Translations under genes and position numbers: made by a program
Origin: Ophioceras dolichostomum
Lineage: Eukaryota > Ascomycota > Sordariomycetes > Magnaporthales > Ophioceraceae
Reading direction: 5' to 3'
Assembly: GCA_003049485.1 (NCBI GenBank)
Contig: PYST01000071.1
Location: 1-64,000, forward strand
Length of the DNA stretch: 64,000 nt
Notes under the pieces: model-generated
What the model saw: the letters and a program-made list of their open reading frames with translations, nothing else
Told to the model about the DNA's origin: nothing
Databases searched by the model: none
Part shown: positions 31,905 through 42,701 of the stretch, in pieces
Layout of the letters: each line of letters starts with the position of its first letter
How positions within the stretch are numbered: position 1 is the stretch's first letter

Positions 31905-34041
31905 CTAAGCGCTGACAGCCTGGGCGGTGGTGGTAGCCCTCGATTCGGCCGCGATCTTCTCGGAGACCTCGGCCTTTTCGCTGTCGGACGACTCGGCAGC
32001 GGACACGGCCTCGGTGATGGCGAGGTCTTGCATGCCCTGCTGGGCTGCGTCGTCGGCCTTGACGCCGTTCGTCTTGGGCGTAGCATCTTCCTGCTCTACG
32101 GCTACCTTCGAAGCCTCAGCAGCAGGGGCAGACGAAGAGACGGCGGCATCAGCGGCCGGGGTTTCTGCTGCAGCAGCGGTGGCAGCCTCATCAGAGGCCT
32201 TCTGCCCCAGCGGCAGGTTCAGCGCCGGGACGCCCATGAACGAGCGCGGCAGGGTGCAGACGCGAACGTTGCGCTCGTGCTGGTTCGTGCTACCCCTGGC
32301 GATGCACTCGACGCGGTCCTCGCCCACGGGGCGCCAGTACAGGGGTCCCTTGGGAAAGGTCTCGAAGCCGTTCTCCCACGAGGCGCGCTCCCTGATGGCA
32401 GGGTCCAGGTTCGGCTCGTCGGTCCAGTTGAAGTCGAGCTCGCCGCCGTACTTCTTGGGGATGTGCTTGATATCGATGAACGAGGTGAGCACGGGCAGGA
32501 CCTCGGACTGCGAGAGGATGAAGATCTTGGAGACCGTGACGGGGTCGAACCAGCGCTTGATCCAGCCCCAAACCGTGGTGAAGAATCCGGGGGCGCCGAT
32601 GATCTGTACGTGCAGCAAACAGGCTTAGTTAGAATTGTTTGCATTTCCTGTTGGTCTCGGCGCGGAGGGTGGGGGTAATTCAATGATCATGGCCGTAGCT
32701 AGCGGCTCGGGAACCGAGAGTCAGGGGAAAGCAAAGCGATCGTACAAAAATCCCTGTAGAACCACGCACGTTAGTTAGTAATGTGATAAACCAGGTACCG
32801 ACCGAACAAAAAAGGGCTGGGGGAACATACTATCCAAAGTCTCCGGGTAATGAGCAGTAGCCAACGTGGCAGCGGACTGCATGTGCGATTTGAGGTTCCA
32901 GAACATGCGCAAGCTGACACCCGAAATATCGACGATGTTCGTGCTGAGCGTGATGGGCGTCTGCGGGTGGTCGCGGTCGGGCATCTCGGTACACAGCGGC
33001 TGCACGAAGCGGATCAGGTTCTCGTACAGGGCGAACAGACGCAGCAGCTTGGGCGGAGTGGTCCCGTCCGCGTGCGCCTTGCTGTACGTGTCATCGGCCG
33101 TCTTCTCGTAGTTGGCGACCGTCTTGGAGTCAAGGTGTTTGATCTCGAAGAGGTACAGAGGGATTCCCCTAGAGAAGATCGGCCGAGAGCATATTGTTAG
33201 AATTCTAGGTTCTTCTTCTTCCGGATGGATGTACGGGTGTGGGAGATGAGACGTGTTGAATTAGACTAAGGGAACATGGGAGGAGCAGGAGAAAGTTTGG
33301 TGATGTTGTGTGAGTAGGACAGGGAACACACCTCCTGTCTCTCCGGCCGGTCCATTGGGGATACTGTTGTGATTCGATCGGACGGAACCTTGTTGTCAGT
33401 AACCATCTAGTCGCCAGTGCCACGACCGAAGGGTCTCGCAAGTTCGCGGTAGCAGCACGAAAAAACGAGGCGCTTGCATGCGCGGGTGCAGCGCAAACCG
33501 ACATCCGCGGTCGGCTGGAAGATTAGGGTGGTTTTGCAGTTTCCATACCAGAAGCCGACAGCTCTCGTAGGCATCGAGATCGATTGTGTCGTAGAGGACG
33601 TCTAACCGAGTGGCGATGCGCCAATCTTCCGTGTCTTTGAATTGCTTATACGCATCCTCGACGATGAACCGGCGGGCCCGGAGAAATCGTCTGTGTTTGT
33701 CGTCATTGTCGTTCGAGAGGAGAAGGCGACGAGTTAGCTCTCCCGCAACTTCCGCTAGGGTTCGTCAATCGCCGTCATCGGGCCTGCAGCCAGCACAGAC
33801 AGAGAGAGCTGCGGGGTTCAAGCGTCGGCCCGGGCAGGGGGAAACTACTGGAGAAAAAGAGAAACGCGCACATTAATGTCTGGTCGTCGTGAGATGGTGG
33901 AGGACCAGGAGTGTAGTCGCCTCTCTCCTCCAGGACTTTTTTGAAGTCCTCGAACGCTTTCGATTCCTCCTCGTTGAGGTGGCCGAGGTGTCCCTGGGGA
34001 TACCCGATTGTCGGGTCTGCGGCGGCGGAAGGGAGGGCCAT
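31905..34041 (-). CDS. Sec14-like CRAL-TRIO phosphatidylinositol-transfer protein with an 8-nt micro-exon
   Basis: Six exons: 34041-33872, 33690-33549, 33363-33332, 33168-32831, micro-exon 32753-32746, 32603-31905, giving 462 residues. Sec14-type proteins exchange phosphatidylinositol and a second lipid and couple lipid metabolism to Golgi trafficking and signalling. Seen: CRAL-TRIO N helix LIRFLRARRFIVEDAYKQF, the GIPLYLFEIKHLDS strand, TLSTNIVDISGVS, and the gate region RIFIIGAPGFFTTVWGWIKR followed by KYGGELDFNW. The micro-exon GGATTTTT supplies the last two bases of an Arg codon plus Ile and Phe, restoring DRIFIIGAP, which is the family consensus. Without it the flanking exons are out of phase. 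The C-terminal ~100 residues are Ala/Glu/Ser-rich and probably disordered. Confidence 0.88.
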
Positions 34042-35052
34042 ATTAGGCTTTGCGAGTCCCTTGGATCTGGACCTCGCGCGGCAGCAGCGTGGCGGCTGTG
34101 GACGTTATGCACCAGCGAAGTTTAAACCACACAAAAGAAAAGAAGAGGAAGAGGAGAGCTCCTTTCGTCCTACAGGTCCTGGAATATATGGATGAAGAAA
34201 TACGGATTATGGGACACAAAGATACGGAGTACGAGGAGTCGGATTCAAATCTCTTTTATTGTATGTAGGAGAGGAAGCGGAGCGGGGGATAAGGAGGATT
34301 CCCCGACTCGCAGTAACAGGGGGTAGGCATGTTAGCGCTGATGGATTGGTTGGCATATGACCAGCATCTGAGTCCTCCTGGCAACGCCGCCTTGGGACGG
34401 GCGGGACCCTTGTTGGGGGGCGATATTCGGCACGAACCTCGCCCCGAGGAGCCGATAGGGCAAGTTCCGTTGATAATGGCACCCTGGACAAAAGGGATTC
34501 CAAGCAAATCACTGATGAATTTGCTATCGCAGCTTGGGCAGCGCAACGAAGATAGCACAGCGTCCCTGGAAGATTCCACTACAATCAGTGCAGCCACTGC
34601 AGTGGAAGACACGGACTTTTTGAGTTGGGCCATTCCCGCGCGGCTTCTTTTCGGGCTCTCCCGAACTAGCACGCAGCAGCACTATCACTGGCGTTCACCG
34701 GGATGTGGCGATATGTTGCTAAAAGCTTCTTTCAAGATACTGTGCTTCCTAATTAGGTACACTACTGCCACGATAGGTTATTGTCACAACCATGACGCCC
34801 AGTTACCCTCGTTTCCTAGGCGTTTTCCCTTTCCCATCCCTGACGCCCACCTGTTCAACCTGTCCCTCCCAGTGCAACGTCGGACCTACAAACCAGTCGT
34901 CCTCCGACTTTTTAATATGTACTCCGTACTCCGGTGTGCCATTGCCCTGTTGTACGAAAAGGAATCTGTCTCTACGCAATACATATATTCACAAAATTTG
35001 CAGGGACCCACGCTCAAACAACCTGGGTCAGGGGCCGTGGGTGCAGAGATGC
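34042..35052. other. Intergenic, Sec14-like promoter and receptor 3' region
   Basis: 1.0 kb. A long plus-strand ORF (34329-35168) and a minus-strand one (34256-34672) overlap each other; neither has a recognised domain and the former runs into the receptor's last exon. No repeat recognised. Confidence 0.4.
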
Positions 35053-37211
35053 TTAAAGCACCTCCTCTGCCGTCCCTCCGCAGTGCGAACACCGACCACA
35101 GTGTGGGCAATGTGTGCCGCCCGTGGCTGCCGGCGGTGAGTATTCTGGCACGGGGGAGGCCGGAATAGTGGGTAGTGTCCTTGCCGAGGAGGAGGAGGAG
35201 GAGGAGGAGATGGTGGTGGTGGTCGACGGGTCGGGGCCGCAGTGCGCCGCCGACTTCTCCGAGACAGCAGTACAACTGCCGTCGTCGTCCAGCGATGCCG
35301 CTGTCGTCTGGCGCTCCAACGTACAGCTGCGACTCGGACAATAACAGATCCCCTTGCCGCCGCAGCAAGAACTGCAGCCGGAACTGCCAGACCTGCTGCT
35401 GCTGCTCCCGCCCTCGTTGCTCTTCGTGTCGCCCTTCATGTCGCCCTTCATGACCTTCTCGCCGCGAAGGGATCTGGGTCCGGAGCCGGAGCCAGAGCGG
35501 TTGCTGGAGCTCTCGTCGTTGTCGGGTCGTCGTCGACCGCTGGAGTTGCGCGAGGTTCTGATGCTCACACCGGCGCGGCTCCACAGGCGCTTGCCGAAGT
35601 CCGGCAGGATGCGGAAGATGATGATGCGCTGAGCCGGCATGCACGCGCAGATGATGCCGGCGCTGACCTCCATGATGGACCAGAAAATGACGTTGTTTAG
35701 GCCTTCCATGGCGCCTTCACCGCCGACGTCGCCCAGCGAGTTGATGGTGCGCAGGCGACCAAACGAGAAGCCTGTGGCTCTGGATATGGACAAGATGGTA
35801 TCAGCAACAAAGGATATCAAACAAAGGGGATAAGTAGGTAGGTAGATACTCACATCGCACCGACGGACACCATCGACGCCACGCCGGCCTTCTTCCAGCC
35901 CGACAGCTGGAGGTGAGGCACCTGCGAGAGCGGCAAGGCGAACATCCAGAAGTCGAAGACGATGCCGATGCTGATGGAGATCCACCCGAAGAGCATCACG
36001 TCGATGCACTGGCCGACGTGCAGGTCGTCCCACATCGTCCACGCGTAGCTGATCGGCCGGCACTGGAATATGAGCGGGAGGGTGAACGCGATGCAGCAGG
36101 CGGCGCACAGGACGATGGTCCAGATCAGCGTCTTGCGGAGGTCCAGGAGGCCGCAGAGCCGAGTGTCGACCCCGCGGCCCGTGAAGATGCGGAGGAAGAA
36201 TACCAGGAAGGAGGTCTTGACTAGGTTCTGGACGATGATGTAGATGATCTCGCCGACGTAGAAGAGCTGTGTGCGTGCGTGATGTGGTGTGGGCCACTAC
36301 AATGTTAGCGAAATCCCGCTGGCACCTAGGTAGGTACCTAGGTAGGTAAGGTACTGAAGCGGTGGATATTTAGGAGGTCATATACCTTTAACAGGAACGT
36401 GAGCTCGTCCGGGGTGATCGTCCACAGGTCTTTCCCCGTCCCTCCTCCAACCCCAGGGATGGCCGTGAGCAAGAAGATCGGGATCGCGAAGACGTACGCC
36501 CCTACGATCAAAGCGTCGTCTCCGCCAAGCACCGTCCCCTTCCAGCCGTCGCCCGCCGAAAGGCCGTTCGACAACAACCGCGTGATCACGAAGAAGCTGA
36601 CGAGGCCCAGCGCGACCCATTGCTGAATCACGAAGATGCTTGAGATGTCGTGGATAGGCATGTGGCAGAGCTCGCCCACACTATTGGCCATCACTGTCCG
36701 TAGAATTCACAAAACATCAGCACCTTGCCTGACCTGACGAATGGGGGGAAGCTACCCGGGATGACAGCAGCTTAGGGAAAGGAGGGAGGCAGGTACCTAG
36801 GCACCAAGGTACCTAAGATAGTGATAGACTCACCAAGATTGTCGTGGGCGGTACACTCCTGCAACGCGCATGCCTTGATGCGGTCCGTCATGCGTTGGTC
36901 GTTGCACAAGCACGTCGAGTCTGTCATCGCGCAGCTCGACGTCGCGAAGCCCCTGAGAGAACACGACAGCTACCATTGTAACCATAGTGCCGTCAGTTTC
37001 TCCATTTCCAACGGTAGTAACGATCCTCGCAATCATTCGGTGTCTTCATCCATCCGTCCATCCATCCCAACCGAGGTAAGGTAGGTAGTTAGCTTACCGT
37101 GCAGTTCGACAGTCTAGCCATGGCAGCGGGACCATCTTCCGGATTGGCCCAGAGGCCATCGGCCACGCTGGCCGTGGCATGCAGCGCGAGGACGGCGAGG
37201 TGAAGCCGCAT
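35053..37211 (-). CDS. PTH11-type receptor: CFEM domain plus seven-helix rhodopsin-like domain
   Basis: Five exons: 37211-37098, 36969-36834, 36693-36386, 36266-35854, 35779-35053, giving 565 residues. A signal peptide (MRLHLAVLALHATASVADG) precedes a CFEM module with the pattern NC-x3-C, SSC, STCLC, KAC, QEC at about residues 36-80. Exon-2 acceptor TGGTAG at 36970 was chosen over the stronger-looking CTCTCAG because only it keeps the frame and supplies the second CFEM cysteine. Then come seven membrane segments, including QWVALGLVSFFVI and CIDVMLFGWISISIGIVFDF, with conserved CRP and ATGFSFGRLRT. Related PTH11-class receptors sense surfaces or host cues in plant-pathogenic fungi; the ligand here is unknown. 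The cytoplasmic tail of about 180 residues is Ser/Gly-rich and unusual in carrying two Cys clusters, GCSSCCGGKGICYC and CPHCGRCSHCGG. Confidence 0.88.
36323..36353. repeat. Dispersed TAGGTACCTA palindrome inside a receptor intron
   Basis: CACCTAGGTAGGTACCTAGG with continuing GTAGGTAAGGTAC lies in intron 3 of the receptor gene. TAGGTACCTA is its own reverse complement. Further copies or close variants are at 31717-31730, 36790-36816, 43700-43720, 47348-47368 and 27345-27354. Confidence 0.75.
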
Positions 37212-39575
37212 CTTGTCGTCGTCGTCGTCGTCGTGGTACTTCGCCCCTGGAAGGATAGCGGGCAACGATCATCAACCGGGAGAAGATTTGCAGTTTAGAC
37301 AGGAATGACTGTACAAACAAACGCGCATACATTGGGGCCGCATTAGTTTTTGTGTGCTCTCTCCTCCCTTGTTTGGCGCCACGGTCTAGGGAACGTAGAA
37401 TGCACTATCAACAACCCATTCAACCGACCCTATTCCATCCGCCGAACCCAAACACCACCCATAGTCGAGTTCCTTCCCAGGATCTGCATCCCTCCAGTGC
37501 TTCTAAATACGCTATCACTTCACCTAATACCCTATACTTTCGCACTAATTGGCTAGCTAAACTGTGCCTAGCGCCTATTCACCTTGACAAGTACCTAGGA
37601 TTCAGCTCAACTGCAAGGGCAGCTGTTCTTTCGGGGGTCTGTCTGTTTGTCAGTCAGGGGCTGTCATCTGAAGAAGCTTCGCCGGCGCCAACAACAAGGA
37701 AGCCGCCACAACAAGACCGACCCGCCTACCCAAGCCATCCCAACCTACCTGCCCACATCCGCAGAATTCTTCCATCTGCCACGCGAGTCCGGCAGCATGA
37801 AAGGCCCTCCGCGCTAGGCATCTTCCGAGAATACCTCTAAAGAAATCTTTCAAGAAGACGGGCAAAGTCAGTCTTTGTGGCACTATCAAGTATCGCGATC
37901 CCCCGCAATTTGACCCTTCATCTAGATCGCCCCTTCGGAATGGCTCTCCCACATCGGGGCACCCGCCGTCCTGGCACCTAACTCAAAATACATCTTATCC
38001 TGCGCCTCCCACCTCCCGCGCCATGTCTCTCCATCGCGCTGTAATGTACAATGGCCTACAACAACGTGGCTGCCGCATTTTCTGGACACAAATCCAACAA
38101 TGCTCTATGTGCCAAAACCGGCCTAGGTCTCCTACGGTCCTCTATGCCGAGAGTCAGGTAGCTCCCTGCAGGTGGGAGGTTTGCAGCACAGACAAAGCGC
38201 CAGCAGCGAGGTATGCGTTGTACTCTAAAGATCGAGCAGGTTCTAGATTACATGTATCATTAATTAAAATTGATCAACCAAACCTGTTCCTGCTGTTGTA
38301 GTCCCTCACAGGCTCCTCCGACCTCTTCACAATCCTATTGATGACCCCAGCGCACTTGCTCTGCCTCTCTAGATCCATGTCCTTATGCCTATTGACCAAT
38401 CTCCTCCTCCTGTGATCCTCTCCTAGCCTTGAGCTGGCTCCTTCTCTCCTCCTCCTCCATCGGAGCCACCGCCACTTCTTCCTCCTCTCGTCGTCGAGTG
38501 GGTATCGTCACCGCTACCGCTACCACCAACCTTTGCCCTTCTCTCGAGAACTCAGATCTGCCACCGCAACCACCGCCCACGCCGTTGCCTCCTCCTCCTC
38601 CCCTCGAGGAAACCCGTGACGGGCCCTCCCGAGTCGTCGTCGAACTGGCCAAGGGTCAGGCTGCTCCGCGGCGGCCGACTCCTTCCCCATGCCACTTATT
38701 ATTGTTGCTAATGGAGGAGGAGGACCCTTCTCCTGTTCCGGTAATGACTGACGGTCGTGCCGTTCACTTTGCCTGCTCGATTCGATCCAGTCCGTGGACC
38801 GCCAGTGGTTCCCACTTGCGAAGGACCCCGGCGCGATCGAATCCACTGGTTCTAGTCGCTGCGCTTTGAAGACGTACAGCACGACCCCGGTGCAGCCTAC
38901 CTAAGCTCATCAGCTCTCCTCGGACTATCATGTACATCATTGGCACAGGTAGGGATGATGATGATCAGGGAATCAGTGGGAGGAGTAGTAAGACACTTAG
39001 CTTAGATAACGCCACGGGGACACGCCGCTTGCTTGTCGACTAGGTAAGCCTCGAGAGGGAGGGAATGGACGGAGGGAGAAAAGGGGCGTCCAATCGCATC
39101 TTAGCAAGCTGTCACTGCCTACCAATGTAGCGACCGACCAATGACATGGGGTAGGCGATGCCTAGCAAGAGTAGGGAAGGTATCTACCTGGCTTAGGTCC
39201 TAGCCTAGTGAAGGTAGGTGGGTACCTGGCGAAAACATCAAAACATCAGAGACGACATTTGAACACTTACCCTAGGCGCTAGGTGAACTAGGCAGTCGTG
39301 TGCGAGACCGCGCCGTCCTCCTCATCTCTGGGGGAAACTGTCGACCGGAATAGCAAACAAGCACGTCACGAAAGACAGGGGCCATCGGCGCCAAGGATGG
39401 AGCCCAACCTCGTGTTTACCCCAATGCAGCACTTGCCGATAATGCAACGGCCAACTGAACCTGCGCGCTAGGTGGATGTAGAATCTGCTCCTAGAATATG
39501 CGTAGCCGTGAATTCGCGCTCCTATCCGCAGGTAGCTAGGTAGACCCATACATATATCCCCCGTCGAGCCTGCGG
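37212..39575. other. Intergenic, low-complexity, no gene supported
   Basis: 2.4 kb between the receptor start and the stop of the chromate-transporter-like gene. It holds CTCCTC/GGAGGA-type low-complexity blocks at about 38400-38620 and 38700-38730 and several AGGTAGGTAGGTACC variants at 39180-39230. ORFs at 38429-38882 exist on both strands but are Ser/Pro/Glu-biased artefacts of the repeat. Confidence 0.45.
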
Positions 39576-41580
39576 TCAAGAAACCACCACACCGTACCTC
39601 ACAAGACCCAGCGCCGCGCCAATGATGATCGCAACGGGCGAGCTGATGTTGAACCACGCGCCGCCGACATAGCTCGTCGCCGTGACCACCACCCACCACG
39701 GGTCGTTCGCCAGGCTGGTCCCGGCCTCGAACCCCTCGTCGATCCAGCCGATCTGCCAGATCCGGTAGACGGCCGTGAAGATCAGGCCCACGGCGGCGGC
39801 GTTGACGCCCCTCAGCGCGGACCTCACGCCGCGCCTGCTGCGCATAGCGCCCCAGACGCCAACAGTGCCGTGCACGATGACCATCCCAGGAACAAAAATG
39901 CCCAGGTAGCCCAGCACGGCGCCCGCGGCCGGGTTCACGCCCGCGTTGGCGGCCGTGAGCCCGCCCAGGTACACGGCGAAGTTGAAGTTGGGTCCGGGGA
40001 AGCCCTGGATGAGCGCTAGGCCGATGATGAAGTCGCGCGGGCTCACCCAGCCCTCGGCCACGACGTACTCGCGGAGCAGGGGGATCACGACGGGCCCGCC
40101 GCCGAAGATGATGGTGCCCGCCAGGTACATGTTGGCGAACAGGCGGTACAGGATCGGCTTGGAGGGGAGGACGCCGCGGAGGACCATGACCACCACGAAG
40201 GAGACGAGGAACAGCGCGATGACGGCCAGGCCGTGCTGCCAGGACATGTTTAGCTGTCGCTCTGGGGGCACCACGTGCTGCTGTTCTTGATAGGTCGCGG
40301 CAGCCCCATCATCCTCTTCGGCCGCGTTTTGGGCCTCTTGCGCCTCCTGGTTTGAGATCGGAAGCCGCCTGCTCCTGCTAGTCCCTGCGGACTGAATAGA
40401 CATCGACCTCCGTTGCGGAGAGGTGGTTGCTATGTTCCCCGAGGCGTCTTGAGTGACGCCGGGTGGAGCTGCCCGTTCCAGCGGCGTCGTGCTCTCCAGC
40501 TCCGTCGTCGTGGTCGTTGTGTCCGCACCACCGCCAACAACCCCGGACCCATTCTCTTCAGCCTGGGTCGTCGCTGTCGTCTGCTGCCCATCCTTCTTCT
40601 TCTTCTTTCTGAGCCGCTGCAACGTGAGCACGCCCCAGACGGCCTTGACGGGCCGGTGCAGCCACCGGAAGTCGTGGATCACAGCGACGACACCAGCGAT
40701 GATGAGCAGCAGCGGGAAGTACCACAGCGCGTTGTACAGCATGCCCGCCGTCGCGCCCATGACGACCAGGACGCGCGTCATCTTGTCCGTGATGGCCTTT
40801 TGCGCGAGCTGCACGGCGGCGAGGGCGATGATGCCCACCGTGGCGGCGTTGAGACCCGACAGAAGCGCGTAGACGGCGCGAGGCAGGGACTGGTGGATGT
40901 TGGAGACGCCGACTGAGAGGCCGTACATTCCCAGAGCACCGGGGAGGCTGTGCGTCGTTCGTTTGTTGGTGGCGATGATTCATCAATGAGAGCTCAAGTC
41001 GCTGTCGGGATGGGGTGGAATGAGATGTGATATGATGGGATGACTGATGGTCACGAGGGGATTACACGACGCCACCACCTACCTCCATATGAGAAAGGCC
41101 AGGACCGCAGCCGGGAAGCCGTCGTGGATCAGGTTGATGCAGTAGTGCATTTTGGTACTCGCCGGCCCGGAAATGGCCTGGGCAATGCCGAAGAGCTCTT
41201 GATACTGTACAATTTATTCGAGTGAGTCAATTGCTTTACTGCCCATAGGTAGGTACCCCAGGTTGTCTTCAAGATGGGCGGTACCTACAACCTGTTCGTC
41301 GATCCATCCTAGCTTCGTCGTAAACTTATCATGGAACTGTAAACCGAGTTTGGTCAGTACGGAGGCAGGCAGATATCTGAGTACCCAACAGAGAGGGAAA
41401 TTGTTGTAGACGCGATGGCCAATTGGAAGAGGGGAAGCTTACGATCTTGAAGTGCACTGGCGGGCCTCCAAAGGACGTGAAGCCAAGATACCAGTTCTCC
41501 TTGATTGTATTGTGGAACAGGCCGCCCAACTTGGCCGCTACGGGACCTGGTAGCAACGAGCGCCAGGTTTTCACGCCCAT
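39576..41580 (-). CDS. ChrA-type chromate/anion transporter (CHR superfamily)
   Basis: Four exons: 41580-41443, 41336-41292, 41204-41083, 40947-39576, giving 558 residues. The protein is of the long two-domain CHR type. Both halves carry the family signatures: N-half FTSFGGPPVHFKIF then QELFGIAQAISGPASTKM; C-half FGGGPVVIPLLREYVV then IGLALIQGFPGPNFNFAVYLGGL. Each half has about five membrane segments. Bacterial members expel chromate and fungal homologues are commonly annotated as chromate ion transporters; sulfate or other oxyanions are possible. A hydrophilic linker of about 120 residues, rich in Thr/Glu/Gln, joins the halves. The last codons (VRYGVVVS) directly follow a possible GTACGG donor, so a further short 3' exon cannot be excluded. 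Confidence 0.9.
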
Positions 41581-41993
41581 GATTGCGATAGATTGTTCAT
41601 AGGCTCTGGAGGCAGACTGACCGTGGATGAGCGGCTCCTCTCGAATCAGACAGAGAATGCCCCAATGATGTCCCACGGCTTGCTTTTGAAAGAATTCGAA
41701 GAGGAGGGGGCACGCCAGCGTAATGATATGAGATGTGATCAAATAAGGATATGACACTACAGAATCTTAATTGGCTCCTCGAAGGGTCGCCAAGCTTGTG
41801 GGCCAAGAACGCCTCAAAATCCCATCTGAGAAAAGTCCACTGCAAGGTCCGGGACCCATTAGAACCAATTCGGGTCGAGCCGGGGCTATGTGTAGCCACA
41901 AGAGGACAAGAGGGTGTGAAGCCAGGGCGGGGATGGACCAACTGCTGCTGCTCTCCCTGGTCTGACGATATCCCCATCCGCGCGCAGAGTCGC
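41581..41993. other. Short intergenic region
   Basis: About 0.4 kb between the transporter start and the stop of the phosphatase gene, both on the minus strand. An upstream in-frame Met for the transporter lies at about 41757, but the extra residues look non-coding. No element recognised. Confidence 0.4.
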
Positions 41994-42701
41994 CTACTTC
42001 TGAACCGGAACAAGAGCTACACCGCCATCGCTCCCCCGCCCGATATTGAAAGCTTTCCATCCAGCCTTGGGCAGGTCGATCGTTTGGTCCTGCACCAGGA
42101 ACTTCATGAACGCGCCGTGCGTGACCACCACGACGTCTCTCCTCCCCCCGTACTCGTGCCCATCACTCCCCTGCAGCTCCTCGACGAGATCCCGCAGCCG
42201 TTCCCTGACGGCCCTCGCGCGCGCCGCGACGGAGTCGTCGTCGGCAGCGAAGACGCCCTTCTTCTCGAACCATCCGGCGGCCCCGGTCTGCTGTTGTTGC
42301 TCAAGCCCGCCGAAGTCCAACGTCGGGAATTTGGATTTGAGAGCAGCCACCTCCGAGCCGGTGTCGCACGGCAGCGCGCTGCGCTCTTGCAGGTAAGGGT
42401 CGATGACGAGGCGCCAGCCCTTGCTGTTGTGGTCCGCGCCGACGAAGCCGACGTATTTCCTATCGATGAAGCTGCCGAACCCCGCGAGCGTGGTCTCCAG
42501 CGTGCGCATGAGCGGCGAGGTGAGCACGACCGCGACGGTTTCCGGGGCCGGGAAGCGGGTGCCGGTGGCCAGCGTCGAGGCTTGGGTTAGGCCGAGGATC
42601 GTCAGGGCCGGGTCGCGCTGGTCGAAGTTGCCCGAGACGTTGTGTGCCGCCTCGGCGTGGCGGACGATGTAGACCGTGGATGGCGGCGTTACGTAGGGCA
42701 T
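41994..42701 (-). CDS. Histidine phosphatase (phosphoglycerate mutase-like) family protein
   Basis: 235 residues, single exon. The N-terminal VYIVRHAEAAHN places the phospho-acceptor His at residue 15. LTSPLMRTLETT and the C-terminal VVVTHGAFMKFLV complete the two-His, two-Arg active site of branch-1 histidine phosphatases. In fungi such proteins are a mixed group of metabolite phosphatases; the substrate cannot be read here. It sits downstream of the same promoter side as the transporter gene on the same strand but with its own leader. Confidence 0.9.
   Translation of the reverse strand: MPYVTPPSTVYIVRHAEAAHNVSGNFDQRDPALTILGLTQASTLATGTRFPAPETVAVVLTSPLMRTLETTLAGFGSFIDRKYVGFVGADHNSKGWRLVIDPYLQERSALPCDTGSEVAALKSKFPTLDFGGLEQQQQTGAAGWFEKKGVFAADDDSVAARARAVRERLRDLVEELQGSDGHEYGGRRDVVVVTHGAFMKFLVQDQTIDLPKAGWKAFNIGRGSDGGVALVPVQK

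Noticed and set aside
34329..35168. 279-codon plus-strand ORF
   Set aside because: It runs antisense into the last exon of the CFEM receptor, has no domain, and competes with another ORF on the minus strand at 34256-34672.
35113..35700. Plus-strand ORFs antisense to the receptor tail
   Set aside because: Mirror-image composition of the Ser/Gly/Cys-rich coding exon and no domain of their own.
38389..38882. Overlapping Ser/Glu/Arg-rich ORFs on both strands
   Set aside because: They arise from CTC/GAG triplet low-complexity DNA and read as repeats in every frame.
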